Part shown: positions 1 to 5,748 of the stretch, piece by piece | Position numbering within the stretch: position 1 is the first letter of the stretch | Layout of the letters: every line of letters starts with the position of its first letter | Assembly: GCA_013213985.1 (NCBI GenBank) | Contig: JABSSP010000057.1 | Location: 1 to 7,059 of the forward strand | From: Candidatus Babelota bacterium | Lineage (GTDB): Bacteria > Babelota > Babeliae > Babelales > Vermiphilaceae | Reading direction: 5' to 3' | DNA: 7,059 bases | Notes under the pieces: model-generated | Databases searched by the model: none | The model's input: only the letters and a program-made list of their open reading frames with translations | What the model was told of the DNA's origin: nothing | Made by a program: the position numbers and the translations under genes

Positions 1-589
1 AAAACCATTTAGATGTTGATTTTTTTGTAGATGTTGATTTCTTTGTATCTCGTAATTCTTGTTTTAAAGAAACAATTTCTTGTGTAAGTAGTTGTATTTT
101 AGCATTATGTTGTTGTTGCTGTTCTTCTAAAAAGTTCCCATGCGATTGAAGCATTTTTTGTAATCGTGCCTCTTTAGACTGTAGATTTGCTCTAGTTGTA
201 TTCAGGTCTCTTTCGATTGCATTTAGGTCTCTTTCGAATTGGTCGCGCTGTCGTTCAGTTTTTCTACCTGTCCATTTGTAGTATGCACGTGTGAACAGAT
301 AAGTTACTAATACACTACCAACCGATACTATCGACATTGCAAGACCTGGATTGCTTATTGTCCATCCTAAGAGTCCACTAGCCATGTTTTGAGTAGTACT
401 TGGTGTTTGTGCTGTTGATGTGTTTTTTGACGTAGTTAGCGCAGGTCTGCTTGGAGCGTTTGTAGTTTGAGTTGTCTTGTAACCAGTCCTAAGTCCATCC
501 ATGAATTCTGCTGCTTGTGCTGATAGAGGGCTTAAAGTAGCTAATGCTAACATGAACCCTAATAGTTTTTTATTTCGTTTTATAACCAT
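1..589 (-). CDS. Secreted/membrane-anchored coiled-coil protein, 3' end off window (partial)
   Basis: An open frame of 196 codons starts at an ATG at 589 and runs off the left edge without a stop. No family is recognised. Residues 1-26 form a signal peptide ending in SAQA (K/R-rich start, Leu/Ala core). Residues 27-70 are Thr/Ser/Gln-rich. Residues about 80-100 (GLAMSIVSVGSVLVTYLFT) look like a transmembrane helix, followed by a positively charged stretch (RAYYKWTGRKTERQR). From about 110 to 182 the protein is a charged, Gln-rich probable coiled coil, including a duplicated ERDLN heptad. The visible end carries a duplicated TKKSTS unit. Positive-inside logic suggests a cleaved N-terminus outside and the coiled coil in the cytoplasm. 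The start is set by GGAGG at 598-602, 8 nt upstream; an in-frame ATG five codons earlier overlaps that ribosome site and is unlikely. Signal peptide and leader closely match the next gene (1376), so the two are probably paralogous at their 5' ends. Function unknown. Confidence 0.8.
   Translation of the reverse strand, partial: MVIKRNKKLLGFMLALATLSPLSAQAAEFMDGLRTGYKTTQTTNAPSRPALTTSKNTSTAQTPSTTQNMASGLLGWTISNPGLAMSIVSVGSVLVTYLFTRAYYKWTGRKTERQRDQFERDLNAIERDLNTTRANLQSKEARLQKMLQSHGNFLEEQQQQHNAKIQLLTQEIVSLKQELRDTKKSTSTKKSTSKWF
11..46 (-). repeat. Tandem 18-bp repeat, two copies
   Basis: Two adjacent 18-bp units (11-28 and 29-46) differ at one base. They encode two TKKSTS hexapeptides in the basic C-terminal part of the visible protein. 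This is an in-frame duplication that lengthens a low-complexity tail. Confidence 0.85.
201..242 (-). repeat. Tandem 21-bp heptad repeat in coiled coil
   Basis: Two adjacent 21-bp units share a 13-base identical core (16 of 21 bases overall). They encode consecutive heptads, FERDLNA and IERDLNT. The unit length equals one coiled-coil heptad, so the duplication extends the coil in register. Confidence 0.7.
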
Positions 590-609
590 GATATTAACCT
601 CCATATCAT
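588..609 (-). promoter_or_regulatory. Start-region hairpin presenting the Shine-Dalgarno (gene at 589)
   Basis: On the minus strand ATGATAT pairs perfectly with ATATCAT (7 bp), leaving the loop GGAGGTTA. The loop holds the ribosome site and the 3' arm holds the first two bases of the start codon. All but one of the stem pairs are A-T, so it is weak. The same region upstream of the next gene forms a comparable hairpin in a shifted register. Confidence 0.45.
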
Positions 610-634
610 TATTTTATTTCTATCTCATTTTGGT

Positions 635-667
635 TTTTGAAGGAAGGAAAAATACCTTCCTTCAAAA
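635..667. repeat. Perfect 13-bp inverted repeat between the two secreted-protein genes
   Basis: TTTTGAAGGAAGG at 635-647 is perfectly complementary to 655-667, with a 7-nt A/T loop. It begins 11 bp beyond the stop codon of the gene at 678-1376 and lies upstream of the gene starting at 589. It would form a strong RNA hairpin on either strand. On the minus strand the 3' arm is followed by A/C-rich sequence rather than a T-run, so it is not a canonical intrinsic terminator. It may attenuate, terminate weakly, or stabilise the upstream mRNA end. Confidence 0.7.
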
Positions 668-677
668 GTTTTTGCTT

Positions 678-1376
678 TTAGCTTAAGTCGACAGGTGCGT
701 GCTCTAGAAATAATACTTCTTCTTGAGCTTGTCGTTGAGCTTTTGGTTGTACAGCATTACGGATGTCAATTACTGCAGCATGTACACTTTCTAGTGTTAC
801 TTCATTTCTATGTGTGACTGCATTAGTATCCGTTGTTATCTCTTTAACATCCTCTACAGTATTTTGTATCTCATCATGTTCTTTTGATAGATGATTAGTG
901 CATCCCCTTATGAAGTTCGTAATTTCGTTTGAGAAGGGCTTTATGCCGAAACGCCATATGCCATACGTTGTTGCAAGTACCACAGCACTCATTACTAGTA
1001 TCTGTGTTGATGGCCCTATTGATTTTTTTAGTCCACTTGCAACACCATTTGTAATTTGAACTATTGCTTCTTGGCTTACAAAAGGCTGAGCTACTGGTGC
1101 AGCTACGGGTGCTACACCTTGCAAAAAACTGCCAACAGCTTGACCTGCGTTACCCAGTCCTTGACCTACAGCTTGTCCAAAACCGTGCGCACCAGGTGTC
1201 GGTGCAGATTTGTATCCCAAGTATGCAGCAATACCTAAAGCACCAGTTGTAGCATATTTAGCACCAGTTGTAGCATATTTAAGCGCTGCACGGAACATAG
1301 CCTGTGCAGGCATAGGTGTTAGAGCTGCTAGACCAAGCAATACTGCTAAGATTGTTTTTCTTTGTTTTATAACCAT
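678..1376 (-). CDS. Secreted single-span membrane protein, Gly/Ala-rich, unknown function
   Basis: 232 residues from the ATG at 1376. That start sits 8 nt after GGAGG; an earlier in-frame ATG at 1391 overlaps the GGAGG and has no ribosome site of its own. No family is recognised. Residues 1-26 are a signal peptide (MVIKQRKT, Leu/Ala core, ends PAQA). Residues 35-48 are a perfectly duplicated KYATTGA. Residues about 65-95 are rich in Gly, Ala and Gln (GQAVGQGLGNAGQAVG). About 123-141 (STQILVMSAVVLATTYGIW) is a transmembrane helix. Residues 150-220 are charged and helical, possibly a coiled coil. The order signal peptide, low-complexity linker, one membrane helix, charged tail matches the downstream gene at 589, as do the leader and signal peptide. 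A good promoter lies at 1456-1484. The downstream gene may be co-transcribed through the 635-667 hairpin. Confidence 0.85.
   Translation of the reverse strand: MVIKQRKTILAVLLGLAALTPMPAQAMFRAALKYATTGAKYATTGALGIAAYLGYKSAPTPGAHGFGQAVGQGLGNAGQAVGSFLQGVAPVAAPVAQPFVSQEAIVQITNGVASGLKKSIGPSTQILVMSAVVLATTYGIWRFGIKPFSNEITNFIRGCTNHLSKEHDEIQNTVEDVKEITTDTNAVTHRNEVTLESVHAAVIDIRNAVQPKAQRQAQEEVLFLEHAPVDLS
1240..1281 (-). repeat. Perfect 21-bp tandem duplication
   Basis: Two identical adjacent 21-bp units (1240-1260, 1261-1281) encode KYATTGA twice just after the signal peptide. Base-perfect identity points to a recent duplication or to strong copy maintenance. Confidence 0.95.
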
Positions 1377-1377
1377 G

Positions 1378-1396
1378 ATAATAACCTCCATATTAT
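1378..1396 (-). promoter_or_regulatory. Start-region hairpin presenting the Shine-Dalgarno (gene at 1376)
   Basis: On the minus strand ATAATA pairs perfectly with TATTAT, with TGGAGGT as loop, so the ribosome site is again in the loop just before the start codon. Compared with the leader at 588-609 the bases around the stem differ, yet a stem remains in a shifted register. The stem is purely A-T and only marginally stable. Confidence 0.4.
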
Positions 1397-1455
1397 GGTT
1401 TTTTTACGTATCTCTCAGGTAACGGTCTCTGATAGAGTCCTCACCTGTTATTACT

Positions 1456-1484
1456 ATTCTACCCTGAAAAACACAGGCTGTCAA
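1456..1484 (-). promoter_or_regulatory. Sigma70-type promoter for the secreted-protein genes
   Basis: Minus-strand TTGACA (1484-1479), a 17-bp spacer, then TAGAAT (1461-1456): a perfect -35, an optimal spacer and a one-mismatch -10. Predicted transcription start is near 1449, giving a leader of about 70 nt before the ATG at 1376. GTTGAC occurs twice, 9 bp apart, at the -35 and just upstream, which could be a regulator half-site pair or chance. Confidence 0.8.
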
Positions 1485-1557
1485 CCGGGTCAACATTGAA
1501 TATTAAATTATTTTCAACCTGTATTACAAAGAAGGGGGTAACTGCCAGGGAGAGTAA

Positions 1558-3732
1558 TTAGAAAAGATACCAAAAGGTGATGAAAAAGAGCATACCGCTA
1601 ATGATAGGCCAATAAACGACCTTTATAATAGGATATTGATCTGGGCCCAGCTCCGTAGGGTCCTTGCGAGCCATGGTAAATAGAGAGGTGAACAGGAGGG
1701 CTACAGTGACGATATAGAGGATAAAGTAGAACGACTCCAGGTATACGAACTCGTTTGAAGGGAATGATTCCCTGAAGCTCATTTGGGCTAAAATAGTACT
1801 AAAGAATATGCTGGCACAGGTACCGACCGTCCACCCAAAGCCCTGAAGGGTATGAGTTACCAGGAGAACGAACAGAATGATAAAAATTACAAAAATCAGG
1901 AATACGTGGTTCACAATGGTGTCAAGGAGACTCCTTTTTGCCGTGATAACAAAGCTCAGTTCAGGTATATTCGACTTCTCAATGGTTTTGTAGACCCCAA
2001 ATGGACCATAGGAATAAAGGCCAAAATTTGTATTGTAAGGCATTTTTTCATAGCCAAAGAAGCTTCGTATTATTTCCCAGTTAGAAGGGTGTACATGGGG
2101 TCCTATTCCCGGTAAAGTGAGCGGTGCTATACGTGGGTAAGCATCAAGATCAGGGACAAGGATAATGTCTTTTTCAAAATCGCGATGCTGCATGCGTATT
2201 TGTAGATTTTTAGTATCAAACGGATACAGGCGATAATTGAGCCGTTGGTTCAGAGTGGCGTGAACCTCCCAAACAATAGTCTCAACCTTGCCCTCTTTGA
2301 TGCGACTGATTTCTTTTACGTGTGTAGGTGCTAATGATGATACAGTAGTCATTTGAGGTAAAACAAATCCACGTGAAATATCATCGTGTATCCCATCAAA
2401 GTATCGTTGCCAAATATATCCTACAAAGTCGAGTTTATCGGTATCTTTAAATTCGATATCACTGACTAAAATACCGGTTGGAACGTAGCGGCCTTCTTTG
2501 TACCGGTAGAGTGCTAATCTATAGAGCTTGTCTGCATGACTTTCATCTATTTTTGCGGGTAAATTTGATTTTTCCCTTTGATAGGCATCTAAGAAATTAT
2601 ACAGCTCGCCCTTGTTGTGGATAGAGGTTATTTCTTTTTCATAAGTAGGATCATTGTTTCTAATATGCCAAAATGTACCAACTCCCCCAAAAAAGAGAAT
2701 CGCAATCAGTGAAGAGCCAACCCACATTGTGATATTTTTATGCCGTCTAGCAAGTCCATAGCTTATAATCCAGAGGGTAATGCTTAATATTAAAAGTACC
2801 AGCCCTAGAATAATAAAAAAGGTCATCAAAATTAATTTTTTTCTAATTTGAGTTGCATCAGCTTCGGCAATAACCTCGCGTGGATCAAAAACGCCACCCA
2901 GTCGCATTTGAGCTGATGGAATATTGGCAAAAAAGAGCCATGACGGAGCTTGAGTAATTTCATTATGATATTCCAAAAATGTAGCGTCGTCTGAAAGTTG
3001 GATATTTTGCTTATTCAAAATATTATTGATATTGACGGATTTTTTAACAAGCTCTTTATGAGGGTGAGAAATAAATACGTTATTTTTATCAGTGATACTC
3101 CAATAGCCGTGCCTGCCTAAAGAAAGCGTTAAAAGCAGATGATTTAAATGGGCAACCGCTAGAGTAGAAAACACGATACCTTCGCTTGAGTCTTTGGTTT
3201 TAAAGGGAATGGCAAAAATAAGCTCACGCATATTCGTTTCAGGATCCGTAATGAGCAGCGGTTGTGATTGTTGGGCAGCCAGTCTAATTATATGGGCAAA
3301 TTTGACCCCAATTTCGCTTTCTAAGGACTTTTCTTCTATTGGTTGAGTTTGAGATAATAACTTATGGGTTAAAAATTGCTGTTTCCCGTCTTTTTCAGTG
3401 TAGTAGGCAATGGCGTTGTTGAGCAGTACTCCAAGGCCCGTTATTTCTACAGGTTTGTTTTGCAAGATTTCTTGGATGGACGTTGGTGTAAGTGTTTCTT
3501 GTGAAAGAGCTTGGGCTGTCTGTTGACCATAAGCGAATGTTTTTTGAATGAGCTCGTCCAAATCAGTAGCAGTAGCCTGTGTTTGTTCACGTGCGGTCTG
3601 CTTCATATTATCGAATATTTCTGCTTTGTATTGCTTGTAAATGAACGCAGTTCGGGTTGCTATACCAAAACATACTAATGCAAGTATAAACAGTATGGCT
3701 GCACTGATGCGGTATTTTGAACGTGCATTCAT
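1558..3732 (-). CDS. Cache sensor domain fused to pentameric ligand-gated ion channel
   Basis: 724 residues, ATG preceded by AAGGA seven bases upstream. Membrane helix 1 is at about 8-28. Residues 30-295 are an extracytoplasmic Cache-type sensor: GRHGYWSITDKNNVFISHP at 206-224 matches the G-x-x-Gly-Tyr...D-K-x-x...HP signature of dCache receptors. Helices at about 300-324 and 335-353 are joined by a short basic turn (ARRHKN). From about 400 to 597 there is a Cys-loop-type ligand-binding domain: the VGYIWQRYFDG stretch at 437-447 resembles the W-x-x-x-x-D strand, and YPFD at 503-506 is the pro-loop hallmark. It has no paired cysteines, as in prokaryotic channels such as GLIC. M1 is about 603-627, M2 632-652, M3 663-687 and M4 700-723, ending at the C-terminus as in the family. 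Predicted topology is self-consistent: N-terminus inside, both sensor domains outside, C-terminus outside. It is probably a ligand-gated inner-membrane channel with two ligand inputs. Ligands and ion selectivity are unknown. Confidence 0.85.
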   Translation of the reverse strand: MNARSKYRISAAILFILALVCFGIATRTAFIYKQYKAEIFDNMKQTAREQTQATATDLDELIQKTFAYGQQTAQALSQETLTPTSIQEILQNKPVEITGLGVLLNNAIAYYTEKDGKQQFLTHKLLSQTQPIEEKSLESEIGVKFAHIIRLAAQQSQPLLITDPETNMRELIFAIPFKTKDSSEGIVFSTLAVAHLNHLLLTLSLGRHGYWSITDKNNVFISHPHKELVKKSVNINNILNKQNIQLSDDATFLEYHNEITQAPSWLFFANIPSAQMRLGGVFDPREVIAEADATQIRKKLILMTFFIILGLVLLILSITLWIISYGLARRHKNITMWVGSSLIAILFFGGVGTFWHIRNNDPTYEKEITSIHNKGELYNFLDAYQREKSNLPAKIDESHADKLYRLALYRYKEGRYVPTGILVSDIEFKDTDKLDFVGYIWQRYFDGIHDDISRGFVLPQMTTVSSLAPTHVKEISRIKEGKVETIVWEVHATLNQRLNYRLYPFDTKNLQIRMQHRDFEKDIILVPDLDAYPRIAPLTLPGIGPHVHPSNWEIIRSFFGYEKMPYNTNFGLYSYGPFGVYKTIEKSNIPELSFVITAKRSLLDTIVNHVFLIFVIFIILFVLLVTHTLQGFGWTVGTCASIFFSTILAQMSFRESFPSNEFVYLESFYFILYIVTVALLFTSLFTMARKDPTELGPDQYPIIKVVYWPIISGMLFFITFWYLF

Positions 3733-3769
3733 ATACTTTTCCTTTTTTTAGATACACTACGTCAATCTC

Positions 3770-3799
3770 ATGATAGACAATTGTGAAGTGAAAAATCAA
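3770..3799 (-). promoter_or_regulatory. Probable promoter of the Cache-channel gene
   Basis: Minus-strand TTGATT (3799-3794), an 18-bp spacer and TATCAT (3775-3770): four of six and five of six consensus bases. The start point would fall near 3763, giving a leader of about 30 nt. Its position between atpE and the channel gene suggests the channel is transcribed on its own, though no terminator was seen after atpE. Confidence 0.55.
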
Positions 3800-3865
3800 T
3801 AAGATGTTTAAGTTTTATGTATAAATGCGGTAGATTAAGAAATTTATTATATGTTTTTTTTAAGA

Positions 3866-4828
3866 TTAATGAAAGAGGAGGATAAGCAGTGAGATTAAAA
3901 GAGTATAGATAGCACAGGTGTCAATGAGTCCTTGGCTGAACATACTTACTCTTGAAAGAGTTGAATAGGTGTCGGGGTTTATGGCGATTTGCTTGCACGC
4001 TGACGATGCAGTTTTTTCTGAACTGATTCCTGGACCAATGGTGCCAAATCCCATACAAAGAGCAGCTGAAATAAATGCTATTCCTGCAATGGGATTGCAG
4101 GAATCAACCTTCCAGACCAACAAAAGCATTGAAACAACTAAAGAAAAAATAAGTGGTGTTTCAATAATTGCTTGGCTAATAAGTGTAAAAGGGAAAATTT
4201 TTTCGTAGGCTTTTCGATTAACGCCAAGTCCTTCACATGCTGATTCTGCAAACCGTGAAAGTCCGATAGCTGGGCCTATGCTTCCTAAACCGATACAAAT
4301 ACCTGCAGATAAAAGACGTAATGAATCAGAGAGTGTTTCTGCTTGCACTGCTTGATTTTTGATAAATATTGCAATGATAAAACCAAAGATAATGGGCGTT
4401 TGAATGATTGACTGCGTAATGAGCATAAGGCGCAAAATTTTTGGTCCAAAAAAAGGTTGTCTTGCAGTTGCAAAACATGCTGCACGCGCAGGCAAATAAG
4501 AAAAAAGTCCCGCGGTGAATCCTGAAAGGCAAATTGCAAAAGCTATTCCGAGTTCACCAAGACGTGAATAAAAAGGGTGTGCAGGTGTACTTGTGTCAAG
4601 AAGCATAATAATTGAAATGGTTACACCCAAGATTGCAGCTGTTTCTATGAGTGCAGTTCCCAAAATAGAAATTTTAGCAATATCGTTTTTTGATTCTGGT
4701 TGAATGTTAATTGCCTCTATGGCTGCTGCACTTGCAAGACCTTCACCAATACCAACACCAATAGAGTTGATACCCACTGTAAGTCCGATGGTGAGATAAT
4801 GTAAAAACTCTGCCCATTCTATAATCAC
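3866..4828 (-). CDS. atpE: F-type ATP synthase subunit c, four concatenated hairpins
   Basis: 320 residues, about four times a normal c subunit (70-90). It contains four c-type hairpins at about 8-78, 93-157, 171-239 and 248-319, each Gly-rich helix, short polar loop, then a helix with the ion site. The coupling position is Glu62 (LIETA), Gln143 (IIQTP), Glu223 (IIETP) and Asp303 (LIDTC), spaced 81, 80 and 80. The Q in hairpin 2 cannot act as a carboxylate. Hairpin 1 also has Glu29, 33 residues before Glu62, where Na+-type c subunits carry Gln; Thr follows each site, as in Na+-binding motifs. The loop motif ARQP is intact only in hairpin 2 (122-125); the others read NIQP, VNRK and INPD. The GTG start overlaps the atpB stop (GTGA), with AAGGAG at 4836-4841 seven bases upstream, so translation is probably coupled. 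Multi-hairpin c proteins are known from V/A-type enzymes; here the partner subunit a is F-type. Confidence 0.93.
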   Translation of the reverse strand: MIIEWAEFLHYLTIGLTVGINSIGVGIGEGLASAAAIEAINIQPESKNDIAKISILGTALIETAAILGVTISIIMLLDTSTPAHPFYSRLGELGIAFAICLSGFTAGLFSYLPARAACFATARQPFFGPKILRLMLITQSIIQTPIIFGFIIAIFIKNQAVQAETLSDSLRLLSAGICIGLGSIGPAIGLSRFAESACEGLGVNRKAYEKIFPFTLISQAIIETPLIFSLVVSMLLLVWKVDSCNPIAGIAFISAALCMGFGTIGPGISSEKTASSACKQIAINPDTYSTLSRVSMFSQGLIDTCAIYTLLISLLILLFH

Positions 4829-5583
4829 AACGTAGCTCCTTCATAGACCTCTTCATCTTCGCCTTCATCTTGAATAGCGATAGAAAGATACGTGACGGTG
4901 AGCATCGCAAAAACAAACGCTTGTAAAAAACCTTCAAACAAGCCAAAGAAGCCTGTAATCAAAAGATTCATTCCACTTAAAATTCCCACTGATTCCCATA
5001 ATACAGATCCGCTAATAACCTTTGTCCATATTTTTGAGATAATGGATCCACCAAAAATATTGCCGAATAAACGGAATGACATTGAGCCAATTGAAGCAAG
5101 TTTGCCAATAATATTCAAGGGTAGCATTATGAAAAAAGGAGAAAGGTAAGATTTTAAATATTCTTTGACCCCATTTTTTTTAATTGCATAGTATTGGATA
5201 TACATAAAAGAAATAATACCCAAGGCAAGTGTTGTATTTAAGTCTGATGTCGGTTCTTCAACCCAGGGAATGATAGAGGCAAGATTACATAAAAAAATAA
5301 AACAAAAAAGAGCAGTAATAAAATAAAAATGACGACGATGTAATGTGCCAAGTGTTTGTTTGGTAAGATCAACAAAACTTGAAACGAAGGAAATTGCTAA
5401 ATAACGAGCAATGCCATCTTTTTTGCGAAGTAATCGGCGTACGGGTAAGAGGAGCAAAAATCCGATTCCGAGCATAATCCATGTATTAATAATGGTTTCA
5501 CTATTTAGTCTAAAATGTGAGTGTGCTAAGTGAGGGTAAAGGGGATACCAATAATGGGTTGCCAGGAGATCAAAATTGTTCAT
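4825..5583 (-). CDS. atpB: F-type ATP synthase subunit a
   Basis: 252 residues, normal for the family. It is the stator channel subunit that passes ions to and from the c ring. Diagnostic features are LNTTLALG at 115-122 and SFRLFGNIFGG at 169-179, which contains the essential arginine (R171, equivalent to E. coli Arg210). The C-terminal helix FGLFEGFLQAFVFAMLTVTYLS has Gln221 (compare E. coli Gln252). Membrane helices lie at about 31-48, 85-107, 117-134, 148-184 and 197-237. The tail is acidic (DEGEDEE), facing the periplasm or cytoplasm depending on topology. The start ATG has only a weak ribosome site (AAGG, nine bases upstream). The gene follows a decayed AtpI-like copy and ends in a GTGA overlap with atpE. 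It is intact and should be functional; it must work against a c ring built of four-hairpin chains. Confidence 0.96.
   Translation of the reverse strand: MNNFDLLATHYWYPLYPHLAHSHFRLNSETIINTWIMLGIGFLLLLPVRRLLRKKDGIARYLAISFVSSFVDLTKQTLGTLHRRHFYFITALFCFIFLCNLASIIPWVEEPTSDLNTTLALGIISFMYIQYYAIKKNGVKEYLKSYLSPFFIMLPLNIIGKLASIGSMSFRLFGNIFGGSIISKIWTKVISGSVLWESVGILSGMNLLITGFFGLFEGFLQAFVFAMLTVTYLSIAIQDEGEDEEVYEGATL
4836..4841 (-). promoter_or_regulatory. Ribosome binding site deciding the GTG start of atpE
   Basis: AAGGAG on the minus strand, seven bases before the GTG at 4828 and inside the last codons of atpB. It is much stronger than the site in front of atpB, which may help produce an excess of c protein over a. 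Confidence 0.85.
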
Positions 5584-5593
5584 AAAAGGTGGC

Positions 5594-5710
5594 CTTATTA
5601 TTTTGAATAATGAGCCAAAAAATTTATATAAGAGATACCAATCAAAGTATAAGATGTATAAAAGGGGATAGCAATAGGAGCCAGTTGAATAATTAAATTA
5701 AATTATGTTT
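5594..5710 (-). pseudogene. Decayed 3' copy of the AtpI-like gene
   Basis: Translating the minus strand from about 5674 gives LLSPFIHLIL, a stop, LVSLI, a stop, then IFWLIIQNNK. This aligns without gaps to residues 70-99 of the intact AtpI-like protein encoded at 6057-6356, with 17 identities in 30 positions. In-frame stops are TGA at 5642-5644 and TAA at 5624-5626. Similarity fades upstream at about 5700-5710, exactly where the inverted-repeat insert begins. The frame would run a few codons into atpB, so this copy occupies the usual atpI position immediately before atpB. It looks like the truncated, non-coding member of a duplicated atpI pair. Its sequence may still supply a promoter for atpB. 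Confidence 0.8.
5646..5674 (-). promoter_or_regulatory. Possible promoter for atpB-atpE inside the pseudogene
   Basis: Minus-strand TTGCTA (5674-5669), a 17-bp spacer, TATACT (5651-5646). The same boxes occur in the intact gene copy as part of its coding sequence, so this may be coincidence. It is the best candidate seen for transcribing atpB downstream of the insert. Confidence 0.3.
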
Positions 5711-5720
5711 GGGGTAAATT

Positions 5721-5741
5721 CATTTCAAATTAGTTTTTGTG
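5721..5741 (+). repeat. Left inverted repeat
   Basis: CATTTCAAATTA, then G, then TTTTTGTG. It is complementary to 5994-6014 except at the one G/A position. Confidence 0.8.
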
Positions 5742-5748
5742 ATTTAAT

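Noticed and set aside
501..686. Plus-strand 61-codon frame over the leader of the leftmost gene
   Set aside because: It is antisense to the signal peptide and spans the 635-667 palindrome; no coding signs.
1377..1391. Upstream in-frame ATG extending the 232-residue secreted protein by five codons
   Set aside because: That ATG is part of ATGGAGG, whose GGAGG is the ribosome site for the ATG at 1376. No ribosome site precedes it, and the signal peptide starts naturally at 1376.
1852..2115. Plus-strand open frame inside the Cache-channel gene
   Set aside because: It lies antisense to conserved channel coding sequence, with no ribosome site or recognisable domain. The other plus-strand frames (1056-1422, 3969-4208, 4892-5149) are rejected for the same reason.
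3733..3865. Terminator or small gene between atpE and the channel gene
   Set aside because: No inverted repeat with a T-tract and no credible short frame with a ribosome site; only an AT-rich spacer with the channel promoter.
4285..4539. Alternative minus-strand frames within atpE
   Set aside because: They are out of frame with the four-hairpin protein, whose regular 80-residue repeats identify the true frame.
3866..4828. V/A-type K (proteolipid) subunit
   Set aside because: The neighbour is a clear F-type subunit a (LNTTLALG, SFRLFGN), and hairpin 2 retains the F-type ARQP loop. Only the concatenation is V-type-like.
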